Positions 43,690 to 49,670 of a DNA stretch of 49,670 nucleotides are shown in pieces. A program made the position numbers and the translations under genes. Source of the stretch: Hydromonas sp. (GTDB taxonomy: Bacteria; Pseudomonadota; Gammaproteobacteria; Burkholderiales; Burkholderiaceae); assembly GCA_017495165.1 (NCBI GenBank), contig JAFEII010000024.1, positions 1-49,670 of the forward strand. Direction: 5' to 3'. A model generated the notes under the pieces. The model was not told the origin of the DNA, searched no databases, and worked only from the letters and a program-made list of their open reading frames with translations. Position 1 is the stretch's first letter. The number at the start of each line of letters is the position of its first letter.

Positions 43690-44139
43690 ATGGACTTACG
43701 TAAACTCAAAACATTGATTGACTTGGTTTCAGAATCTGACATTTCAGAATTAGAAATCACCGAAGCCGAAGGCAAAGTGCGCATCGTCAAAGCTGGCGCA
43801 CAACAAGTTGTGTACGCTTCAGCCCCCACCCAAATCAGCGCCCCCGCAAGCACTGGCGCAGCCGCCGTGAGCGCACCTGCAGAAGTCGCGCCCAGCGCAC
43901 CAACAGGCCACACAGTCAAATCTCCAATGGTTGGCACGTTTTATGGCGCATCATCACCAGGCGCTGCACCATTTGTTACGGTGGGCAGCACAGTCAAAAA
44001 AGGCCAAACCCTTTGCATCATTGAGGCCATGAAACTACTTAATGAGATTGAAGCTGACGCAGATGGCGTAATTACCCAAGCGTTGATTGAAAACGGCCAG
44101 CCCGTTGAATTTGGCCAACCGCTGTACATCATCGGTTAA
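43690..44139 (+). CDS. accB: Biotin carboxyl carrier protein of acetyl-CoA carboxylase
   Basis: About 149 residues. N-terminal helix DLRKLKTLIDLVSESDISELEI, an Ala/Pro-rich flexible linker (about 45-75), and the biotinyl domain with KSPMVGTFY and the biotin-attachment Lys in IEAMKLLNEIEAD. It carries carboxybiotin between AccC and AccAD for malonyl-CoA synthesis. ATG at 43690 with AGGAG upstream. accC follows after 78 bases. Confidence 0.97.
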   Translation: MDLRKLKTLIDLVSESDISELEITEAEGKVRIVKAGAQQVVYASAPTQISAPASTGAAAVSAPAEVAPSAPTGHTVKSPMVGTFYGASSPGAAPFVTVGSTVKKGQTLCIIEAMKLLNEIEADADGVITQALIENGQPVEFGQPLYIIG

Positions 44140-44217
44140 TCACCCGTTTGCAAGCGTTATTCCAGTCACCCGCCATTGAGCCTTGCGCTCAATGCGCTGA
44201 ACACCAGAAAGTCCTTC

Positions 44218-45573
44218 ATGTTCACTAAAATCCTCATCGCCAATCGCGGCGAAATCGCCCTACGTATCCAACGCGCATGCCGCGAAATGGGCATCAAAAC
44301 CGTTGTGGTTCACTCAGAAGCTGACCGCGAAGCCAAGTACGTTAAATTGGCCGACGAATCAGTGTGTATTGGCCCAGCATCATCCGCATTAAGCTATTTA
44401 AATATGGCGGCAATTATTGCAGCCGCTGAAGTTACAGACGCACAAGCCATTCACCCTGGCTATGGTTTTTTATCAGAAAACGCAGGCTTTTCTGAAAAAT
44501 GCGAGCAATCAGGCTTTGCCTTTATTGGCCCGACTGCGGCCACCATTCGCGTTATGGGCGACAAAGTCGCGGCAAAGCAAGCCATGATTGCCGCTGGCGT
44601 GCCGTGCGTGCCCGGTTCACCCGAAGCATTGGGCGATGATGAAGCCAGTATTTTAAAGCTCGCACGCGCCATTAAGTTCCCCGTTATCATTAAAGCGTCT
44701 GGCGGTGGCGGCGGGCGTGGGATGCGCGTGGTGCATGAGGAAGCCTCATTGCTCAACGCCGTTGCCATGACCAAGGCCGAAGCGCAAGCCGCTTTTGGCA
44801 ATCCAGAAGTGTACATGGAAAAATTCCTCACCAATCCGCGCCACGTGGAAATCCAAATTCTGGCCGACACACACGGCAACGCGGTGTATTTGGGCGAGCG
44901 CGATTGCTCACTGCAACGCCGCCACCAAAAAGTGATTGAAGAAGCACCTGCCCCAGGGATTGACCGCAAACTCATAGAAGCGGTAGGCGAGCGCTGCGCC
45001 AAAGCATGCGAAACCATGGGTTATCGCGGTGCAGGTACGTTTGAGTTTTTGTATGAAGATGGCGAATTTTATTTCATTGAAATGAATACACGTGTCCAAG
45101 TAGAACATCCAGTCACCGAAATGGTGACTGGGATTGACATCGTCCAAGAGCAGATTCGAATTGCCGCTGGCGAAAAACTGCGTTACAAACAAAAAGACAT
45201 TGTCCTCAAAGGCCATGCAATTGAATGCCGTATTAATGCCGAAGACGCGTTTAAATTCATCCCAAGCCCTGGCCGCATCACCATGTGGCACGCACCCGGC
45301 GGCCCTGGCGTGCGCGTCGATTCGCATGTATTTACCAACTACTTTGTGCCGCCGTACTATGATTCGATGATTGGTAAATTAATCGTTTATGGCGATACGC
45401 GCGCCCAAGCGATTGCGCGTCTGCGCACGGCTTTGTCTGAAATGGTGGTTGAAGGGATTTCTACCAACATCCCATTGCACCGCGAGATGATGGAAGACGA
45501 GGCGTTTATTCAAGGTGGCTTTAGCATTCATTATTTAGAGCACAAACTTGAGCTGCGCGGTACTGAGCAGTAA
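44218..45573 (+). CDS. accC: Biotin carboxylase subunit of acetyl-CoA carboxylase
   Basis: ATP-dependent carboxylation of the AccB biotin. About 451 residues, full length. Visible: [33 protein letters not shown], the ATP-grasp Gly loop [34 protein letters not shown] (key part), [26 protein letters not shown] (key [12 protein letters not shown]) and the C-terminal [13 protein letters not shown] at 44218. Ends with a strong terminator; prmA, which follows accC in many relatives, is absent. Confidence 0.98.
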   Translation: MFTKILIANRGEIALRIQRACREMGIKTVVVHSEADREAKYVKLADESVCIGPASSALSYLNMAAIIAAAEVTDAQAIHPGYGFLSENAGFSEKCEQSGFAFIGPTAATIRVMGDKVAAKQAMIAAGVPCVPGSPEALGDDEASILKLARAIKFPVIIKASGGGGGRGMRVVHEEASLLNAVAMTKAEAQAAFGNPEVYMEKFLTNPRHVEIQILADTHGNAVYLGERDCSLQRRHQKVIEEAPAPGIDRKLIEAVGERCAKACETMGYRGAGTFEFLYEDGEFYFIEMNTRVQVEHPVTEMVTGIDIVQEQIRIAAGEKLRYKQKDIVLKGHAIECRINAEDAFKFIPSPGRITMWHAPGGPGVRVDSHVFTNYFVPPYYDSMIGKLIVYGDTRAQAIARLRTALSEMVVEGISTNIPLHREMMEDEAFIQGGFSIHYLEHKLELRGTEQ

Positions 45574-45639
45574 GTAGTTAACGTTAAAAATCAAACATTA
45601 AGTATTAGGTACCAGAAATTAGGTATTTACCCGCACTTT

Positions 45640-45670
45640 AAAGCGCCAGAATTTAGCTGGCGCTTTTTTT
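45640..45670 (+). terminator. Intrinsic terminator of accBC
   Basis: AAAGCGCCAG pairs with CTGGCGCTTT around a 7-base loop, followed by a T run. Confidence 0.9.
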
Positions 45671-45752
45671 GCGTCTGCCTTTGTAGATGCGCTTCAAATC
45701 AAGCGCATTTGCAACAAGAAACTTATGTTTTCAACCCCAACCAACCCACCAT

Positions 45753-45788
45753 AAAAAACCCCGCACAGTTTACCTGCGCAGGGTTTTT
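45753..45788 (-). terminator. Intrinsic terminator of the giant repeat-protein gene
   Basis: On the minus strand CCCTGCGCAG pairs with CTGTGCGGGG (two G-U) around a short loop, followed by TTTTTT, about 20 bases past the stop at 45809. Confidence 0.85.
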
Positions 45789-45808
45789 ATCCAGCCACAT
45801 CTGCCAAA

Positions 45809-48800
45809 TTAACGGCGTTTGCGCCCTGTCACAATCACTTCAACACGTCGATTCGGTGCCAAGCAAGCAATCGTTGCACTGCCTTTACCTGGTGCACAGT
45901 TTACGACTGGTTGGCTTTCGCCGACCGCACGGGTTTTGATAAGGCTTGGATTCACACCGTTTTGCACGAAGAAGGCTTTTACCGCATTCGCTCGCGCATT
46001 TGACAATGCCATGTTGGCTTTGCCTGACCCAATGCGGTCTGTGTGCCCAACGATGTCTACCAAATCGAGCTTGCTGAACCCTGAGCGAATCTCTAACAAT
46101 GCGCTGTTGAGCTTGGCAAAGCTGGCGTTCGGGATGTCGTTAAGGTTTGATTTGCCAAATGGAAACAAACCGTCAGTCTCGACCGTGACCGATACCAAGG
46201 CTGGGGCTAAGTTGCCTTGTGAGGCGTCTGGCCCGCGCACGTCGACTGCTTCATGACCGATGGTGACTGGGTCTTTGCGTTGCGTGAGGTCTTGACGAAT
46301 CGTTAAGATTTTGTCGAGCTGCGGCAAGGTGCTGTCATAACGACGGTCTGAGCTGCCAATCCAGTGGCCATTGGCCGCTGCCATCATGGCGGCAATTTCG
46401 CCTGGGTTTGCACCGTAGATAGTCCGTGGGTTAAAGCAGCTGTTGATGCTGCCACCTGAGATGGATGTGCTGCCTGAGGTGACATTACAGGTGTAAACGC
46501 TGGTTGAGCCTTGCAATGTGGTGGCGCCGACAACTGATGCGTTGGTGACGTTTACGTTGGCCGCTTTTGAGGACAAGCTGCCTGCGTAGAGGTCGTTGAC
46601 CGTTGCGTTGCCCACGGCGTTAATCACGGCGGCGCCTGATACGGTGTTTTTATGGCCGCCCAAGGTTAAGTTGCCGCCGTTCATGTTTAAGTTGCCTGCT
46701 GTCACATTATTGACCGTGACGTTGCCTGTGCCATTGGCGGTTAATGTGCCGGCCACATTGTTGCTTGCGGTGAGGTTGACATTGCTGCCGTTGAATGTGG
46801 CGTTGCCTGCGGTGAGGTTACCCATTTCAATTTGCGTGCCGTTTGCAGTCAAGTTGCCGGTCAAGCTGGTCTTGCCTACGGTGAGGTTGCCGCCGTTGAG
46901 TAAGGCATTGTTGCCCGTTAAGTTGCTCACATTGACGCTGGTGTTGCCGCTTAAGTTGCTGGTGCCTTTGCTGCTGATGTTGCCCAAGTTGACGGTTGTG
47001 CCGTTCACACTGATGTTGCCTGCGGTGATGCCGTTGATCGTCGTGTTGGTGCCGTTGGTGCTGACGTTGCCGCTGCCAACGATGTTGCTCACGCTGATGT
47101 TGCCGCCACCCAACGAGATGTTGCCGCCGCTCAAGTTGACTGAGGTCAAGTTGTTGGTGGCGTTGGCCGTCACGTTGTTACCGGTTAAGTTGCCTGTGTT
47201 GCTGATGTCGCTTGCGTTCAGGACAACGTTGGCGCCTGTCATATTGCCCGAGTTGTTGATCGTGCCATTCATGTAAATATTGAGGTTTGCATTGCCCAAT
47301 GTGCCGTTGTTGGCCAAGTTGCCACCGCGGATGTTGGTGTTGACGCTGCCGATCACATTGCCGCTGTTGCTGACGTTTGACGCTGCCAAGCTGATGTTGC
47401 CTGCGCTGATGTTGCCGGCATTGCTCAAGGTGTTGTTGGCTGCGACGCTGACATTGTTGGCCTTAACTGTTCCGTTGTTGCTGATGTTATTGCCTGACAA
47501 GGTTGCGTTGTTGACTGCGCTCACATTGCCGGTTGTCAACGTGTTGTTGGCATGCAAGGTGACGTTGCCCGCTGAGACATTGCCCAATGTGAGGTTACCA
47601 ACGGTGGCGTTCAACGAGAGGTTGTTGGTCGCGTTAAATTTTCCCGTGCCTGACACATACGCACCGGTCACGTTGACGTCATCACCACGGATGGTACCGT
47701 TATTACTGACGTTGCCTGAGGCGTTAATCGTGACGTTCGCGTTGCCGATGATGCCGTCGTTGGTGACATTGCCGGCTGTGACCACGGTGTTCATTGAGCC
47801 TGTGATGTTGCCGCTGGCGTTGTTGAGAACGTTATTGGCGGTCACATTGACGTTGGTGGCGTTGATTTTGCCGCTGTTGGTCAAGTTGGCGCTGGCGTTG
47901 ATGTCAACATTGGTGGCACTGATGTTGCCTGAAGTGTTGATGTTGCTGGCGTTCAGGCTCACGTTTCGGCTGGCGTTGATGTTGCCGGTGCTGGTCAAGT
48001 TGTTGACGGCTTCAACGGTCACGTTGGTGCCAGTCACATTCCCTGCGTTGCTCACGTTGTTGGCGCTCATATTGACGTTGTTCACCGCGGTGACATTGCC
48101 GGTGCTCAAGGTGTTGTTGGCGTTGAGCGTGACGTTGCCTGCACTGACGTTGTTCAACGTCAAGTTGCCTTTGGTGGCGTTCATCGTGAGGTTGTTGGTC
48201 GCGTTGACTGAGCCGTTGTTGCTGATGTTGCCGCCGGTGACGTTGACGTCCGTGCCACGGATGGTGCCGTTGTTGGTGATGTTGCCGGTCGCGTTCAAGG
48301 TGACGTTGGTGCCGTTGACATTGCCTTGATTGTCAATGGTGCCTGTGGCGTTGACCGTGACGGTGGTGTTGCCCGTCAAGTTGCCGGTGTTGCTGACGTT
48401 GCCTGCATTGACCGTGAGGTTGTTGTTGGCTGTTGCGTTGCCTGCATTGCTCACGTTGGTGGCGTTGATGTTGATGTTGTTGCCAGTCAAGTTGCCGGTG
48501 TTGCTGACGTTTGGCGCGTTCAAGTTGGTGTTGTTGACCGCATTGATGGTGCCAGCGTTGCTTAAGTTGTTGGTTGCATTGACGGTGGTGTTCAAGCCGC
48601 TGATGTTGCCGGTGTTGTTGACGTCTTTGCCGCTGACAACAGCGTTGTTGCTGGCCGTGACGTTGCCGCTATTGCTCAACGTATTGTTGGAAACCATGCT
48701 GACGTTGTTGCTCGCGTTGACATTGCCGGTGTTGGTCAGGTTATTGCTTGCTTCAACGGTCACGTTGGCGCCAGTCACATTCCCTGCGTTGCTCACGTTG

Positions 48801-49670
48801 TTGGCGCTCATATTGACGTTGTTCACCGCGGTGACATTGCCGGTGCTCAAGGTGTTGTTGGCGTTGAGCGTGACGTTGCCTGCACTGACGTTGTTCAACG
48901 TCAAGTTGCCTTTGGTGGCGTTCATCGTGAGGTTGTTGGTCGCGTTGACTGAGCCGTTGTTGCTGATGTTGCCGCCGGTGACGTTGACGTCCGTGCCACG
49001 GATGGTGCCGTTGTTGGTGATGTTGCCGGTCGCGTTCAAGGTGACGTTGGTGCCGTTGACATTGCCTTGATTGTCAATGGTGCCTGTGGCGTTGACCGTG
49101 ACGGTGGTGTTGCCCGTCAAGTTGCCGGTGTTGCTGACGTTGCCTGCATTGACCGTGAGGTTGTTGTTGGCTGTTGCGTTGCCTGCATTGCTCACGTTGG
49201 TGGCGTTGATGTTGATGTTGTTGCCAGTCAAGTTGCCGGTGTTGCTGACGTTTGGCGCGTTCAAGTTGGTGTTGTTGACCGCATTGATGGTGCCAGCGTT
49301 GCTTAAGTTGTTGGTTGCATTGACGGTGGTGTTCAAGCCGCTGATGTTGCCGGTGTTGTTGACGTCTTTGCCGCTGACAACAGCGTTGTTGCTGGCCGTG
49401 ACGTTGCCGCTATTGCTCAACGTATTGTTGGAAACCATGCTGACGTTGTTGCTCGCGTTGACATTGCCGGTGTTGGTCAGGTTATTGCTTGCTTCAACGG
49501 TCACGTTGGCGCCAGTCACATTCCCTGCGTTGCTCACGTTGTTGGCGCTCATATTGACGTTGTTCACCGCGGTGACATTGCCGGTGCTCAAGGTGTTGTT
49601 GGCGTTGAGCGTGATGTTGCCTGCACTGACGTTGTTCAACGTCAAGTTGCCTTTGGTGGCGTTCATCGTG
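45809..49670 (-). CDS. Giant filamentous-haemagglutinin-like repeat protein with C-terminal OmpA domain (5' end outside window)
   Basis: At least 1,286 residues are visible and the frame runs off the window; the ATG at 49666 is an internal Met of the repeat. Residues up to about 1,060 are Asn/Thr/Gly/Val/Ser-rich coils of 18-21 residues with a core like NVSNTGNLTGNNI, expected to form a right-handed beta-helix as in FHA/TpsA adhesins. Cys-bearing linker sequence (CNVTSG...SCFNPRT) and a soluble region follow. The last 120 residues are an OmpA peptidoglycan-binding domain (DLVDIVGHTDRIGSGKAN, ACLAPNRRVEVIV) with the Cys pair usual in betaproteobacteria. This suggests a cell-wall-anchored surface or periplasm-spanning fibre. 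N-terminal signal and secretion domain are not in view. Confidence 0.85.
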   Translation of the reverse strand, partial: TMNATKGNLTLNNVSAGNITLNANNTLSTGNVTAVNNVNMSANNVSNAGNVTGANVTVEASNNLTNTGNVNASNNVSMVSNNTLSNSGNVTASNNAVVSGKDVNNTGNISGLNTTVNATNNLSNAGTINAVNNTNLNAPNVSNTGNLTGNNININATNVSNAGNATANNNLTVNAGNVSNTGNLTGNTTVTVNATGTIDNQGNVNGTNVTLNATGNITNNGTIRGTDVNVTGGNISNNGSVNATNNLTMNATKGNLTLNNVSAGNVTLNANNTLSTGNVTAVNNVNMSANNVSNAGNVTGANVTVEASNNLTNTGNVNASNNVSMVSNNTLSNSGNVTASNNAVVSGKDVNNTGNISGLNTTVNATNNLSNAGTINAVNNTNLNAPNVSNTGNLTGNNININATNVSNAGNATANNNLTVNAGNVSNTGNLTGNTTVTVNATGTIDNQGNVNGTNVTLNATGNITNNGTIRGTDVNVTGGNISNNGSVNATNNLTMNATKGNLTLNNVSAGNVTLNANNTLSTGNVTAVNNVNMSANNVSNAGNVTGTNVTVEAVNNLTSTGNINASRNVSLNASNINTSGNISATNVDINASANLTNSGKINATNVNVTANNVLNNASGNITGSMNTVVTAGNVTNDGIIGNANVTINASGNVSNNGTIRGDDVNVTGAYVSGTGKFNATNNLSLNATVGNLTLGNVSAGNVTLHANNTLTTGNVSAVNNATLSGNNISNNGTVKANNVSVAANNTLSNAGNISAGNISLAASNVSNSGNVIGSVNTNIRGGNLANNGTLGNANLNIYMNGTINNSGNMTGANVVLNASDISNTGNLTGNNVTANATNNLTSVNLSGGNISLGGGNISVSNIVGSGNVSTNGTNTTINGITAGNISVNGTTVNLGNISSKGTSNLSGNTSVNVSNLTGNNALLNGGNLTVGKTSLTGNLTANGTQIEMGNLTAGNATFNGSNVNLTASNNVAGTLTANGTGNVTVNNVTAGNLNMNGGNLTLGGHKNTVSGAAVINAVGNATVNDLYAGSLSSKAANVNVTNASVVGATTLQGSTSVYTCNVTSGSTSISGGSINSCFNPRTIYGANPGEIAAMMAAANGHWIGSSDRRYDSTLPQLDKILTIRQDLTQRKDPVTIGHEAVDVRGPDASQGNLAPALVSVTVETDGLFPFGKSNLNDIPNASFAKLNSALLEIRSGFSKLDLVDIVGHTDRIGSGKANMALSNARANAVKAFFVQNGVNPSLIKTRAVGESQPVVNCAPGKGSATIACLAPNRRVEVIVTGRKRR
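48002..49483 (-). repeat. Two tandem 741-bp units inside the giant gene (a third begins at the window edge)
   Basis: Units 48743-49483 and 48002-48742 are almost identical at DNA level. Each encodes 247 residues, which I count as 13 coils of 18-21 residues. The same sequence continues from 49484 to the window edge as part of a further copy. A visible difference at the corresponding position is an Ile/Val change near 49612; the last coil of the proximal unit (48002-48060) has started to diverge. Towards the 3' end the coils lose this higher-order period. Confidence 0.92.

Noticed and set aside
46596-49306. Long plus-strand open frames opposite the giant repeat gene
   Set aside because: They are Leu/Val/Pro-rich mirror images produced by the AAC, ACC, GGC codon bias of the repeat protein. 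They repeat with the same 741-bp period and have no ribosome sites or family features.
48002-49670. Tandem repeats as a CRISPR array or minisatellite
   Set aside because: Units are 741 bp, in frame and coding, with no short repeat-spacer alternation.

Overview
The window looks like a chromosomal segment of a betaproteobacterium, probably order Burkholderiales. The reasons are the housekeeping set and its arrangement (coaD with a YfhL-type ferredoxin, surA/pdxA/rsmA, recG-oxyR-ubiA, greA with a DUF4149 gene, accBC) and an OmpA-type domain with the Cys pair common in that group. Base composition is moderate, with AT-richer islands. Genus is not decided; a small freshwater Burkholderiales lineage is only a guess. 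No rRNA, tRNA or CRISPR array was seen.

Layout. 1-158: right end of an IS3-family element. 344-6755: mostly leftward housekeeping genes (lytic transglycosylase, ferredoxin, coaD, rsmD, ppk2, ppx, ftsY) plus a rightward DUF2721 gene. 6943-7749: lone glycosyltransferase. 7905-10785: rsmA, pdxA and a short surA, with no lptD. 10879-15510: benE-type transporter, AraC regulator with a divergent DJ-1/PfpI gene, and an EVE-MarR-SRPBCC cluster. 15611-19319: five leftward genes for small-molecule or amino-acid handling (PhzF, EamA, LysE, Asp/Glu racemase, HPP). 19320-19867: repeat-rich spacer and operator of a MocR-type regulator (19868-21337). 21379-22232: DUF2322 and DUF1841 genes. 22282-23586: DAHP synthase with a complete promoter, leader peptide and attenuator. 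23587-24336: dRS3-like repeat element and a solitary integron-type gene cassette with an attC site. 24421-29073: ridA, recG, oxyR, ubiA. 29193-35425: OmpA-like lipoprotein, then guaA and guaB separated by a REP array, a REP-associated tyrosine transposase (RAYT), an ABM-domain gene and an AT-rich membrane-protein gene. 35568-45573: EamA transporter, DUF4149-greA, PLP aminotransferase, rmuC-globin, CoA-transferase, MFS exporter, accBC. 45809-49670: the 3' part of a giant repetitive gene whose product has filamentous-haemagglutinin-like coils and a C-terminal OmpA peptidoglycan-binding domain.

Most striking points. (1) The DAHP synthase gene is preceded by a 16-codon leader containing Tyr-Phe-Trp-Tyr-Phe and by mutually exclusive 1:2, 2:3 and 3:4 RNA pairings: a textbook attenuator sensing all three aromatic amino acids. 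(2) The giant surface protein carries 741-bp (247-residue, 13-coil) tandem repeats that are nearly identical at DNA level. (3) A 16-bp sequence is shared exactly by the MocR promoter region and the upstream region of an aminotransferase gene 19 kb away, suggesting one regulon. (4) An attC-bearing solitary cassette, a RAYT/REP insertion into guaBA, and two further dispersed palindrome families show repeated small-element traffic. (5) OxyR keeps the peroxidatic Cys but has Asn at the usual resolving-Cys position.
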